DNA of 64,000 nt from Hafnia paralvei ATCC 29927 (GTDB lineage: Bacteria > Pseudomonadota > Gammaproteobacteria > Enterobacterales > Enterobacteriaceae), in contig NZ_LXET01000046.1 in NCBI RefSeq assembly GCF_001655005.1, positions 248,001 through 312,000 on the forward strand, given 5' to 3'. How positions within the stretch are numbered: the stretch's first letter is position 1; every line of letters begins with the position of its first letter. The translations under genes were made by a program, and so were the position numbers. Below are positions 28,069 through 37,042 of this stretch, in pieces. The notes beneath the pieces were generated by a model. It saw only the letters and a list, made by a program, of their open reading frames with translations, made no database searches and had not been told where the DNA came from.

Positions 28069-29730
28069 ATGCTGACGCAACTGACCATTTCTAATTTTGC
28101 TATTGTTCGTGAACTTGAAATCGACTTCCAACGCGGAATGACCGCTATCACTGGCGAAACTGGCGCAGGTAAGTCTATTGCTATCGATGCCTTGGGCTTA
28201 TGCCTTGGAGGACGCTCAGAAGCGGCTATGGTGCGTTTAAATACGCCTAGAGCCGATATTTGCGCTCGTTTCTCTTTGGCGGACACCCCCTCAGCGCGCC
28301 AATGGCTTGAACAGAACCAGTTGGATGACAGCAACGAATGCCTGCTCCGACGCGTTATCAGCGCCGATGGCCGCTCGCGGGGTTTTATTAACGGCACCGC
28401 GGTTCCCCTTTCACAGCTGCGTGAGTTAGGTCAGCATCTGATCCAGATCCACGGTCAGCACGCGCATCAGTTGCTACTCAAATCCGAACATCAAAAGCAT
28501 CTGCTTGATGCCTACAGCAATCAATCAGAACTGTTGGCTGAAATGCAGGCGGCCTATCGTCAATGGCACCATAGCTGCCGTTTGCTAACGCACCATCAAA
28601 AACAGGTAGCAGAGCGTGAATCACGTAAACAGCTGCTGCAATATCAGTTAAAAGAGCTCAATGAGTTTGCTCCTCAGGCGGGTGAGTATGAACAAATCGA
28701 TGAGGAATATAAGCGCCAAGCCAATAGTGGGCAGTTGTTAACCATCAGTCAGCGAGCGCTCAACATGCTTTCGGAGGCTGAAGACGGCAATATTCTGAGT
28801 CTCTTGCACAGTGCAAAACAAAATGTGTCCGAATTGATTAGCTACGACAGTCAGTTTTCACCGCTTCTAGATATGCTTGAAGAAGCCTCGATCCAAATAT
28901 CAGAGGCCAGCAACGAGTTACGTCACTATGGCGATAACATCGATATGGATCCTGCACGCCTCTATGAATTAGAGCAGCGTATTTCTCGCCAAATTGCATT
29001 AGCCAGAAAACACCACGTTTCGCCAGAAGAGTTGCCACAGTTCCATCAGCAATTACTAGACGAGCAGCAGTCTCTCTGTCAGCAAGAGAGCGAACAGGAA
29101 CAGCTAGCAGAGAATGTGCATATTCATCACCAGCAAGCACTTTCGCTAGCACAGCAGTTGCACCAGCAGCGGGTCGAGTTCGCGCAGGAGCTCTCCTCGT
29201 TAATCACTCATAGCATGCACGAGCTATCAATGCCTCATGGACAATTCGCTATTGACGTGAATTTCATGCCTGAAGCGCTCACCGCTGACGGTGCTGACCG
29301 CATTGAATTCAGCGTAACGACTAACCCCGGCCAGCCTCTACAGCCTCTGGCTAAAGTCGCGTCAGGCGGTGAACTATCACGTATCGCACTGGCTATTCAG
29401 GTTATCACCGCACAAAAAATGGATACTCCGGCACTCATCTTCGATGAAGTAGACGTGGGCATCAGTGGACCAACCGCGGCAATTGTCGGTAAGATGTTGC
29501 GTCAACTTGGCGAATCTACACAGGTTATGTGTGTGACCCATTTACCTCAAGTTGCAGGATGTGGACACCAACATTTTTATGTCAGCAAACAGACTGACGG
29601 CTCAGAAACTGAAACCACTATGCAGCCACTCGATAAAAAGGCTCGTTTACAAGAGCTGGCGCGCCTGTTGGGCGGAAGTGAAGTGACGCGTAATACGCTG
29701 GCAAATGCAAAAGAACTGCTTGCCGCATAA
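28069..29730 (+). CDS. recN: DNA repair protein RecN
   Basis: 553 residues, the E. coli length. RecN is an SMC-like ATPase induced by DNA damage that acts in double-strand-break repair. Walker A is GETGAGKSIAIDALG near residue 30. A central coiled coil rich in Gln/Glu separates the two heads. The ABC signature VASGGELSRIALA and Walker B LIFDEVDVGISG are intact. Its stop codon is directly followed by the left prophage attachment repeat, so the insertion leaves the protein whole. Confidence 0.97.
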   Translation: MLTQLTISNFAIVRELEIDFQRGMTAITGETGAGKSIAIDALGLCLGGRSEAAMVRLNTPRADICARFSLADTPSARQWLEQNQLDDSNECLLRRVISADGRSRGFINGTAVPLSQLRELGQHLIQIHGQHAHQLLLKSEHQKHLLDAYSNQSELLAEMQAAYRQWHHSCRLLTHHQKQVAERESRKQLLQYQLKELNEFAPQAGEYEQIDEEYKRQANSGQLLTISQRALNMLSEAEDGNILSLLHSAKQNVSELISYDSQFSPLLDMLEEASIQISEASNELRHYGDNIDMDPARLYELEQRISRQIALARKHHVSPEELPQFHQQLLDEQQSLCQQESEQEQLAENVHIHHQQALSLAQQLHQQRVEFAQELSSLITHSMHELSMPHGQFAIDVNFMPEALTADGADRIEFSVTTNPGQPLQPLAKVASGGELSRIALAIQVITAQKMDTPALIFDEVDVGISGPTAAIVGKMLRQLGESTQVMCVTHLPQVAGCGHQHFYVSKQTDGSETETTMQPLDKKARLQELARLLGGSEVTRNTLANAKELLAA

Positions 29731-29734
29731 AAAA

Positions 29735-29747
29735 GCTCAACTTTTTT
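29735..29747. repeat. Putative attL core of the P2-family prophage
   Basis: GCTCAACTTTTTT begins four bases after the recN stop and recurs exactly at 60778-60790, just past the integrase gene. The A-run before it lets it fold as a weak hairpin, so it may also be the recN terminator. An identical 13-mer flanking a complete phage genome is good evidence for an attachment core, but its exact limits are uncertain. Confidence 0.72.
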
Positions 29748-29926
29748 ATATGAATATTCAATTAGTTGTTTTTATTGAATTTAATTAAAATCAGATCCAC
29801 AACTTGACCACGCATGTAGTTTTTATTGTCTAAAAAATTTGAAATACCACGGATAGTAGCGAAAATGTCATACGAACATTAAGGACTTACATAACATATT
29901 GAATTAATTTTCATAGGAGATGATTT

Positions 29927-30433
29927 ATGGCAATGACTACATGCAAAGAATGCAAAAAAGAAGTGTCCGATAGTGCGAAAGTATGTCCGCATTGTGGTGT
30001 AAAAAAACCGGGTGAGCGTTGGTGGCACGCACTTGCAGGCTTGGCCGTTGTTATCGTGGTTGGGACTGGTCTCTATTGGTACTTTGGCGATGATGAAACC
30101 ACCCCAGCCAAAACCAAAACAGCCGCAGCAAAAGACTGTAAAGCCAGTGATGATACCTGCATCTTTGAAAAAAACTGGATACAAGTTTCAAGCCTATGCA
30201 GGCCTGTTATTGAAAAATCATCTAAGTATGAGTTTGAATGGACTGACGGAATGTTTACACCGATGTTTAGTCACTCCCAATATAATCAATCGAAAAATAG
30301 AATGACCTTCATTGGGGACAAAGTTAAGTTCACAAATGGATTTAATGCCAAAACAACAATGACATATTACTGTACATATGACCTGAAAAATAAAGAGTTG
30401 GTCGATTTCAAAATCGAAAGCGGCAAACTCTAA
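29927..30433 (+). CDS. Zinc-ribbon, single-pass membrane protein (probable prophage cargo)
   Basis: 168 residues after a strong ribosome site (AGGAGATGATTT then ATG). Residues 6-23 form a zinc ribbon with two CxxC pairs (CKEC and CPHC). A membrane segment follows at about 36-53. A C-terminal domain outside or under the membrane carries four further cysteines (CKASDDTC, SLC, YYC). I do not recognise the C-terminal domain. The gene lies inside the attL repeat, is read away from the late operon and has its own hairpin terminator. It therefore looks like a moron expressed from the prophage. TTGACC at 29804-29809 could be a -35 box, though the -10 is weak. A role in host or immunity functions is inference only. 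Confidence 0.7.
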   Translation: MAMTTCKECKKEVSDSAKVCPHCGVKKPGERWWHALAGLAVVIVVGTGLYWYFGDDETTPAKTKTAAAKDCKASDDTCIFEKNWIQVSSLCRPVIEKSSKYEFEWTDGMFTPMFSHSQYNQSKNRMTFIGDKVKFTNGFNAKTTMTYYCTYDLKNKELVDFKIESGKL

Positions 30434-30450
30434 ACTTATGAACTGAACTA

Positions 30451-30472
30451 TCCGCCCGCATATGCGGGCGGC
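30451..30472 (+). terminator. Terminator of the zinc-ribbon gene
   Basis: CCGCCCGCATATGCGGGCGG is a perfect 20-base palindrome 17 bases after the stop, strong enough to stop transcription, though the T-run after it is short. Confidence 0.75.
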
Positions 30473-30978
30473 TTTATGATAGATCCTTTTGCGCAAAGTT
30501 TTGCAATATGTTCTAGCCTCGCCAACTCACCTACAAGCCGCGTCCCGCCTGACCTCATAGAAATAAATGACCTCAACCCTACCCCGTAACCCTACCCGCA
30601 AAGATCCAGACGAAAAGCAAAGAGATCCTTTTTAAAACATGATGTTAAACAAAACGTTAGCCGAGGCGATAGGCTGACTTTTTGCAAACTTTTGCAAATG
30701 CTTGCACAGAGTGCAAAAGCACTCAGATGCATCAAGCCCAGCGTCGGCGCTGGCTGGCGGTGCGTTTGCGCAAAAATTCTTTTGCAAAATTTTTTAGATC
30801 CAAATCGTGCAGGCGGGTGCGGTGTAGCGCCGTTTTCGTCTGACACTCGCTTTCGTCTGTGGGTTTCTGTTTCCTCTGCGGGTTATGGCGCGACGAATGC
30901 AAACAAGGCCGAACGTTGTCGGCCTTGTTGATTGATTGGGCGTGGTGGGCTTTGTGTGGCGTTTAAATCATGCGACGT
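30473..30978. repeat. Non-coding region with clustered TTTTGCA/TGCAAAA repeats
   Basis: About 500 bp without a convincing gene lie between the zinc-ribbon gene and the 3' end of the phage late operon. The region holds TTTTGCA at 30499-30505, 30680-30686 and 30690-30696, and inverted TGCAAAA at 30712-30718. A palindromic TTTTGCAAAA lies at 30780-30789. There are two TTTGCGCAAA variants near 30489 and 30765, and AGATCC recurs at 30481, 30622 and 30796. The two copies at 30680 and 30690 are 10 bp apart, one helical turn. It resembles a protein-binding array. I know no function for it. Confidence 0.6.
30902..30929 (-). terminator. Late-operon terminator
   Basis: An 11-bp perfect stem (AACAAGGCCGA / TCGGCCTTGTT) with a 6-base loop lies about 50 bp beyond the end of the leftward tail operon. 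Confidence 0.75.
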
Positions 30979-32700
30979 TTACGCAATGAGTGGGCCGTAT
31001 TTCTTAGCTAACACTCTGGTCTTCTGGGCGGTTGCGGTGAACTGTGCCGCCTGCTGACTTTGACCTGTGCTCGGGTGTGTGTGGTTGGCTGCTTGGGTGG
31101 CTAACTCATTGAGCACATCAAGCGTGTCGGTAAGCAATGTCAGTACGTTTATGCTATCGCTCCCCAGCTTTACTACGGGGGCGATGAGTTCTTGAGACTG
31201 CGCGACACTGCGACGAATTCCGGCTATTTTTTCCGTCAGTGAACTCCCAACGCTGATTGTCGCTTCCCCCTTGATGGTGTCGCTAAGGTTTCCGCCAATC
31301 ATTCGTTTTGCGTCATTGGTGACATCAACGGCCATTGTCTGACACGTTACCGTTAATGCCCCTGACGTTCCCAAGCTGTAATCGCCTTGGCTCACCTGTA
31401 CCACGGCACCGGCTAGTAACGTCGATGTGCCTAAAACCGTTGTCTTGTCGGTAGCTTGGACTGTGGTTTCTCGGACAACAATAGTGCGGGTTTCCTCGTC
31501 AGACTTAACTTCTCGCTTCATTGAGGTTTCACTTATCGTCTGATCAGTTTGGCGAACCCAATCGCCTGCAACCGTCACACGCTGTGATACACCATCACGC
31601 TGTTGTTGGAGCTGTTCGCCCGGCTTCACATCGGGCAGGTTCTGCCCTTGTGGCATCGTCTGCCGTACAAATGGCCTGTCTGGGCGTCCGCCTGTAAATC
31701 CCACTTCAACCAACGTGCCCGGTGGGGGAAATTGGAACATGCCGGACTCACTGCCCGCCATAGGAACTGGCAACGGCACTGCAGGATAAATTGGCGTATC
31801 GGTTGCTGGGTTGCCGTCCGCGTCTAACAGCTGCAAGTCAACAGCATAGCGGGGGCGGAACTGATCGGAAATATCACCGCTCGATACATCTTCGCTAGGG
31901 GCCTCAACACGGGCCATCTTAGGCAAATGTAGCCCGGAGGCTAATTCAGGGAAGGCGCTTTCCATCTGGCGTTGTATTGGCGCTTTTTGCAAAGGCTTAC
32001 CCGTAGCCTTATTTCGTGGTACCCAAGAAAGCGTCATATTGTCATTTTCGAGACGTACCTGATTTAAGCGCTGGCCGTTAACCTCGGCACCAGGGCGAAG
32101 ACTTTGAATAAGTGGTACGGTCATTGAGTTACCGCCCGCCGTGGTTTGGCTAAACTCGTTGGGGATTTCAACCGGTTTGCCCGCCATTAACCCATGTTCA
32201 GCCGCACCAACGAAAATGCCACCATCGGGAAGTTGGTACCATTGGTAATCCGGTATGGAAAACGCAGGCCCCAAACTTGCTAACAGTTGGTAGCCGGTTC
32301 CGCTGTGGGTGAAATGGGGTATAGGTTTGTCAGCATAGGCGGCGCTCTCCGGTGGGCTAACCTTCAGTCCTGTTTGTTCAGTCAGCCAATCGGTGATTTG
32401 TCTTAGTGTTGGGTGCTGGAATGAGCACGGCCATAGTTTTTCAAACACGCCGATCAGCTCACGAACGAAAAGACGTACAGAGCCATTATCAGCTGGTTGT
32501 GATCGCTCTACATAGCCGGTGAACCACCGCAGGACAAGGCCATCATACCCCACATCAAGCCGCACCATTTTTCCTGTGTAATCAGTCTGCGTTTTCGCTG
32601 TAATAAAGCCGCGTCCACAGGCGTTAATCTCCAACATAATGTTGACGTCAGCGAGGTGAACACTGTCTGCTGATAGGTAAAGGCGTTTAATAGGTTTCAT
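30979..32700 (-). CDS. Tail hub/spike protein (GpD-like, VgrG-type fusion)
   Basis: 573 residues. The first 350 residues look like a gp27/GpD-type baseplate hub. From about 330 a gp5/GpV-like OB-fold (PPPGTLVEVGFTGGRPDRPFV) leads into a long beta-rich, repeat-like region of the VgrG needle type. A C-terminal HxH-bearing segment (AANHTHPSTGQ) is seen in spike-tip proteins. It would form the puncturing hub at the tail tip. P2 encodes hub (D) and spike (V) separately; here both seem to be one chain, as in HP1/K139-like phages. It is the last gene of the late operon. Confidence 0.75.
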   Translation of the reverse strand: MKPIKRLYLSADSVHLADVNIMLEINACGRGFITAKTQTDYTGKMVRLDVGYDGLVLRWFTGYVERSQPADNGSVRLFVRELIGVFEKLWPCSFQHPTLRQITDWLTEQTGLKVSPPESAAYADKPIPHFTHSGTGYQLLASLGPAFSIPDYQWYQLPDGGIFVGAAEHGLMAGKPVEIPNEFSQTTAGGNSMTVPLIQSLRPGAEVNGQRLNQVRLENDNMTLSWVPRNKATGKPLQKAPIQRQMESAFPELASGLHLPKMARVEAPSEDVSSGDISDQFRPRYAVDLQLLDADGNPATDTPIYPAVPLPVPMAGSESGMFQFPPPGTLVEVGFTGGRPDRPFVRQTMPQGQNLPDVKPGEQLQQQRDGVSQRVTVAGDWVRQTDQTISETSMKREVKSDEETRTIVVRETTVQATDKTTVLGTSTLLAGAVVQVSQGDYSLGTSGALTVTCQTMAVDVTNDAKRMIGGNLSDTIKGEATISVGSSLTEKIAGIRRSVAQSQELIAPVVKLGSDSINVLTLLTDTLDVLNELATQAANHTHPSTGQSQQAAQFTATAQKTRVLAKKYGPLIA

Positions 32701-32707
32701 CGGTTAT

Positions 32708-33247
32708 TTACCCCAGCGCATCATTAACGGGTTTTAATACTTTAGCTTCAAACCAACTCAGCGTTTCCGGCCCTTCTTCAGCTGACGTACCTTTGCCACC
32801 TGCCGCACCTGTCTGTTTTGTGCTGGTTGTCTTATTGCCTTTTCTGGCTTCTCGCTTCTCCGGCACGCTAACCTTTTCACGTAAGGTAAAACTCACCTGC
32901 CAAGCGAGGCGATCTTCTTGTGGGGTGGCTTCAATAGTGCCTGTGAAAGTGGCTTCACGAAAATTAATGGCGGCGGCGGTTTCATTAGCAACGCGGTACT
33001 TCTTGAGCGCTCCGCTAGATTCCGTCGCTGACGCTAACTGAAATAATCGCTGTAACACAGGTTGCTCATCAAACGTAATCAGACCCGATACGCGCAGCTC
33101 TTTGGCTTTTATACCTTGCTCTGCGTTCGCGGTGCTTGAGGTCTGCCCGGATTGGTCTTTTTCTTGAAACTGCATTGACGGTGAAACCAGCATATTCTTC
33201 ATGCTGATCCCCTCACCATCAAGAGCGAGTAACGCGGCTTGGCTCAT
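32708..33247 (-). CDS. Tail/baseplate protein (GpU-like position)
   Basis: 179 residues with no signal peptide or membrane segment. It sits between the hub gene and a protein of unknown function and is probably a tail terminator or baseplate component, comparable in place to P2 U. A central beta-rich domain (KELRVSGLITFDEQPVLQRL) is followed by a low-complexity basic linker (KREARKGNKTTSTKQTG) and a C-terminal helix. The assignment is by position rather than by motif. Confidence 0.5.
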   Translation of the reverse strand: MSQAALLALDGEGISMKNMLVSPSMQFQEKDQSGQTSSTANAEQGIKAKELRVSGLITFDEQPVLQRLFQLASATESSGALKKYRVANETAAAINFREATFTGTIEATPQEDRLAWQVSFTLREKVSVPEKREARKGNKTTSTKQTGAAGGKGTSAEEGPETLSWFEAKVLKPVNDALG

Positions 33248-33944
33248 GGATCATTTTCTCCAACCCCGCCAAGTTATCGCCGATGAACATCAGCGCGACC
33301 GTATGCACGGCTGTGGCTCGGGGGATATTTTTAAGTAATTCAACGGCGGCGTTTATCATGCTGCCTGTATGGGTAAAGACCCACGCATTAGCGCTTGCGC
33401 CTTTCAACGTCTCTAAACCGTCGCTAATAGTTTTCAACATGCCCGCACGCGCTTGGATAAATTCGCCAACCTGCAATTGTAATTTTGCCGTATTCGTCTG
33501 TACTGCAGCGTCTATCTGAGCTTTTGCCACACGCTGTGCATTCAATGCAGCGCGATTGGTTGCGACCGATAACGGGACTGCCGCAGGTAGTGCGCCACTG
33601 TTCTTGCTTGGTAGCTGCATTTTGACTGTGCTCAGCTCAAACGCTGCCTTTGCCATTCTGCTGACCTGAGTAAATGCCGGCGCGGGGAACACCTCAGCCA
33701 GTTGCGATAATCCCTGCATAAAATTGCTGTGGTCATGTTCTGCGATCATAAAAACAATAACATTTGTTTCTTCAGCGCTAACAGCAAGCTTCTTGGATAA
33801 ATAAGCCAACGCATTGACAGGGCTTAAATAATTGCCTGAATCGGTAATCTGCCCCAAACCATATACCCAAGGGTGGGCAGGAACTATTGCGCAGCTGAGT
33901 GCCGATAGCTCATCAGGAAACGCGATTTTTGCTTCACGCCACAT
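33219..33944 (-). CDS. Unrecognised phage protein between Tfa and the GpU-like gene
   Basis: 241 residues from the ATG at 33944; the frame opens slightly earlier but would overlap the tail-fibre assembly gene more deeply. It is alanine- and leucine-rich and mostly helical (RAALNAQRVAKAQIDAAVQ), with no membrane segment or recognisable catalytic motif. It overlaps both neighbours (Tfa and the GpU-like gene) by 11 and 29 bp, so it is a native late gene rather than an insertion. It may be a structural tail protein specific to the HP1-like branch. Confidence 0.6.
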   Translation of the reverse strand: MWREAKIAFPDELSALSCAIVPAHPWVYGLGQITDSGNYLSPVNALAYLSKKLAVSAEETNVIVFMIAEHDHSNFMQGLSQLAEVFPAPAFTQVSRMAKAAFELSTVKMQLPSKNSGALPAAVPLSVATNRAALNAQRVAKAQIDAAVQTNTAKLQLQVGEFIQARAGMLKTISDGLETLKGASANAWVFTHTGSMINAAVELLKNIPRATAVHTVALMFIGDNLAGLEKMIHEPSRVTRS

Positions 33945-34458
33945 CGGGTACCTCTGGCAGTTCAATATCTGGCGCATTGCTGGTATCCATGCGACTGAGT
34001 AACACTAAGTAGGTTTTCCACGCTTTGAGCTGGACTAATTCTTCATCAGTCGCCATGCCTACGTCTAATGCGGCCTGTAGCGGCGCGATTTTTTGATTTG
34101 CCTCGGCCATGAGCTGCGCGCGGGTTTCTTCGGCCTGCGCAATGAGTTCGGATTTTGGGATTACACGCGGTGTGATTTTCTTGCCGTCAAAAATCCAATT
34201 ACCGTCAAGCCGCTCTGGAAAATCATTCGGGATACTTTTCTTGCTCACTTCCGCAATAGAAAGATTTTCAGGGAATAACTCAACCGCGTTGTAGCTTTGC
34301 TGACGGATAACACCATCCGCTTGATATGCAATTTTTAGCTTTTCCGCGCTTAACTTTTCTCGTACGTCATACCAATCTTGACCGTCCTCAGACTGGAGGT
34401 GTAGCGCGCCATCCTCAGTGCGTTCGTTGGTGCACGGTGTAAAATTTTTATAAATCAT
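33934..34458 (-). CDS. Tail-fibre assembly protein (Tfa family)
   Basis: 174 residues, 12 bp downstream of the tail-fibre gene. Tfa proteins are chaperones that help the fibre trimerise at its C-terminal tip. The central DGNWIFDGKKITPRVIPKSE and the C-terminal helical pair (AQLMAEANQKIAPLQAALD then LVQLKAWKTYLVLLSRMD) are typical of the Caudovirales Tfa family. The C-terminus is expected to co-vary with its fibre. Confidence 0.82.
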   Translation of the reverse strand: MIYKNFTPCTNERTEDGALHLQSEDGQDWYDVREKLSAEKLKIAYQADGVIRQQSYNAVELFPENLSIAEVSKKSIPNDFPERLDGNWIFDGKKITPRVIPKSELIAQAEETRAQLMAEANQKIAPLQAALDVGMATDEELVQLKAWKTYLVLLSRMDTSNAPDIELPEVPDVA

Positions 34459-34470
34459 GCCGTATTTCCC

Positions 34471-36444
34471 TTATGCGAAGTTTTTCCAAGAGCCACCGAT
34501 ATATTTTTGCAAGCGACGGAAATAGACCCGAGAGATATGAAATGAAATCCCCGAACCTGTACTTTTAGTTGTACCTACTATCGCAGTAATACAGGCACCC
34601 CACGGTAGACTTGCTTGGCCGGGGTAAGGGATATCCTTATACTCTTCAGCGCCCATTTGGGTATTTTGGATATACCGATTATCAGCCGCTGATGTCGTTA
34701 TATAGGGTCTTAAATCGGGTGCTGGAGGTGGATTATTTTTACTGTAACTAAAATCCCAGCCAGACCATCTGTTTGAGGCTAAATCGTAAGTTCGACTGAA
34801 AATAACTGTGCTGTTATAAGGACGATATTCTTGTATACATCCATCATTACCGTTTGCGCCGTTTTTAATGACACACAAACTACCAGCCGCCTGAGTTGGA
34901 TAATTAAGTGCCGCCGTAGCAGACGCGTTCATAGGCTGATAATAAAAACCTTCCTTTGTTCCAGTAAGGGTATTTAGATTCACTCCAGAAGCTATCATCC
35001 CACGAACTGGAAATGCTGAAATATCCGTAGCAGTGGGCTTATTCAATGGCCCATAAAGTTTTTGTAGCCTTTTCGCCTTAACCGCCCCGTCATTTCGGTT
35101 AACCTCCAACCATTCAACAGACAGATTTCCAGAGGCATCGACAAATAAATTCGCAGTAAGCCGCAGGGTATTACCGCCTCCCGTGCCATAAGAAATGTGA
35201 ACACCGGCGCCGTAGCTGCCAAAATGATTATCAGCGCCACCACCTTGAACGAAAAACGCATTTCCAATGCTTGTCGGCGATAGGATGTCACTATCTTTCA
35301 TGATGAGACCACTCGTACCGATCCCCCACGCACCATTCGCCATCAAGGCATTGGCAGTGCCATCCGTAGCCGATTTTTGAACATTGGATGTTGCAGCGGT
35401 ACCTAATTCTAAATTCTTGCGGGCTTTGGGTTTATCGGGCACATCTGAAAGGTTTTCATCTTTCTGTAAAGCGCCGTCCGCTAGTTCAACGGTTTGAGTT
35501 AACCCCAAGTTCGCTATAGCTTTTTTCTGGGCAGCTTCCCCCTTCGCCGCGATTTCTGACAGGCTTTTATCAATACGCAAAAAGTCTTTATTGCCCTGCT
35601 GGCCGTCTAATGTGCCTTTTGGACGTAAATCCGTGATTACGCCGTTCGCATCAATGCTGGCGACCGCGTACACGTAATGCTGTACACCGTCTTGCACGTA
35701 ATTTGCCAGCGTATTTGCTACCGTGATTTTCAGCTCTTCAGCCCAAACACTTGTTAGCGTGCCTTTCCAGCACACATCTGCCCAAACTTTCACCGGCTTG
35801 GTCGTCACGGTAATGTTTTGCGTGGTCGATAGCTTGCAACGCAGACCACCTACGTAGCCTGCCCCCTGCGTAATGCTGTATTGGCTAACTTGACGAGTGA
35901 CTAAGAAACCATCACCAAAAAATGCCGCTGCGCCATAAATATCGACGTTCTCAAGGCGCTGGCGCTCATCCATCCCCGCAAGACGTGCGGTGAAATCAAT
36001 CTGCCATGTTTCTGCGGGTGTTGTGATCTGCGTTTCTGACGCCGCGCCGTTGTACTCCATCAAAAAGGAGCGGGTGAGCACGTTACCTTGCTTGCCCTCG
36101 GCATTCTTGATTTTGCTTTGCAGTGGCGCATGGACAATCATCGCCAACGTGCCGGTGGCCTTGTTCATCAGACCAACCCAGTTAAACTCAAAATCACCGA
36201 CATCCGCGCCCATAGTGACTGAATAGACCACGGAATTTTCATTCACCAAGCCCGCTGCACTGACTGCTTGACGATGGACAATATACTTCGCCTCTGGGAG
36301 CTGCTCGGCGCGGTCAATCGGACTTTCCACATCAAGATTAGGCACATTGGCTAAAACAAACTCATCTAAAACCACGGCACTATTGTTAATCGCTTGCTGC
36401 GCTTTCCAGCGTTCAAACGCTAGCGTAATGACAGTTTGTGACAT
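34471..36444 (-). CDS. Tail fibre (GpH-like)
   Basis: 657 residues. The N-terminal part (ITLAFERWKAQQAINNSA, then FNWVGLMNKATGTLAMIVHAP) is the conserved baseplate-attachment module of P2/HP1-like fibres (DUF3751 type). The middle has collar-like repeats around TVELADGALQKDENLSDVPD. The C-terminal 250 residues form the receptor-binding tip, with ANLFVDASGNLSVEWLEV and GACITAIVGTTKSTGSG. This tip decides host range and should be the most variable part. It is paired with the downstream Tfa gene. Confidence 0.85.
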   Translation of the reverse strand: MSQTVITLAFERWKAQQAINNSAVVLDEFVLANVPNLDVESPIDRAEQLPEAKYIVHRQAVSAAGLVNENSVVYSVTMGADVGDFEFNWVGLMNKATGTLAMIVHAPLQSKIKNAEGKQGNVLTRSFLMEYNGAASETQITTPAETWQIDFTARLAGMDERQRLENVDIYGAAAFFGDGFLVTRQVSQYSITQGAGYVGGLRCKLSTTQNITVTTKPVKVWADVCWKGTLTSVWAEELKITVANTLANYVQDGVQHYVYAVASIDANGVITDLRPKGTLDGQQGNKDFLRIDKSLSEIAAKGEAAQKKAIANLGLTQTVELADGALQKDENLSDVPDKPKARKNLELGTAATSNVQKSATDGTANALMANGAWGIGTSGLIMKDSDILSPTSIGNAFFVQGGGADNHFGSYGAGVHISYGTGGGNTLRLTANLFVDASGNLSVEWLEVNRNDGAVKAKRLQKLYGPLNKPTATDISAFPVRGMIASGVNLNTLTGTKEGFYYQPMNASATAALNYPTQAAGSLCVIKNGANGNDGCIQEYRPYNSTVIFSRTYDLASNRWSGWDFSYSKNNPPPAPDLRPYITTSAADNRYIQNTQMGAEEYKDIPYPGQASLPWGACITAIVGTTKSTGSGISFHISRVYFRRLQKYIGGSWKNFA

Positions 36445-36445
36445 C

Positions 36446-37042
36446 TCAGTTCCCTAGCTTCGCGCCATATGTGGCGCTGTTATTGTTGGTTTCTTGGGAT
36501 AGGCTAGCCACATAGCAAACATATTCCCCTTCATACCACCCAGCGCGAATAAACATTTTTTGCTTGGTGATCACTTCAAATCTGTAACGGCGGCACGTCC
36601 GGCCATATTGACGAATAATTTCAAGTAACAAATCGGTGTTTTCTGCTATCTGACTATCAGTGACGCGCACCGTAATAACGTCCCAATCAATCCCCGGTTG
36701 GCGTTCTAGCAACTCCACGTAGCCAATGCCTAGACGCTGGAAAATCGCAATAAACCCCTCAACTGACCCCGCGTCCCGCGCATTGATAAAGGCATAAGCC
36801 ACACGCTTACGGAACAACACCAAAGGCTCACCGTTAAAGCGGGTGATATCGCGGTCATACGCCAATAGGTTTAATACCGGCTCAACGCAGGTTAGTGGAT
36901 CAAACTGCCTTAACGGCCATGTGATCCAGTTATATACCTGTAACCAAAATGCCACACAGGCACGCAATAACTTGGCGGGGTCGCCTTTGTCCATCCATGA
37001 AGGTAACTTCAGGGTGTGTAATCGTTTTTTAAATTCAGTCAC
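36446..37042 (-). CDS. I: Baseplate protein GpI-like
   Basis: 198 residues between the baseplate J gene and the tail fibre, the P2 order J-I-H. The N-terminal half (NWITWPLRQFDPLTCVEPVLNLLAYDRDITRF in adjoining blocks) matches the Tail_P2_I family. Its start lies within the last codons of J, and its stop abuts the fibre gene. It should link the baseplate wedge to the fibres. Confidence 0.75.
   Translation of the reverse strand: MTEFKKRLHTLKLPSWMDKGDPAKLLRACVAFWLQVYNWITWPLRQFDPLTCVEPVLNLLAYDRDITRFNGEPLVLFRKRVAYAFINARDAGSVEGFIAIFQRLGIGYVELLERQPGIDWDVITVRVTDSQIAENTDLLLEIIRQYGRTCRRYRFEVITKQKMFIRAGWYEGEYVCYVASLSQETNNNSATYGAKLGN

Noticed and set aside
30473..30978. TTTTGCA repeats as a CRISPR array or as a plasmid-type iteron origin
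   Set aside because: The repeats are short, irregularly spaced and in both orientations. No Cas or replication initiator gene is nearby, and the phage replicates through GpA.
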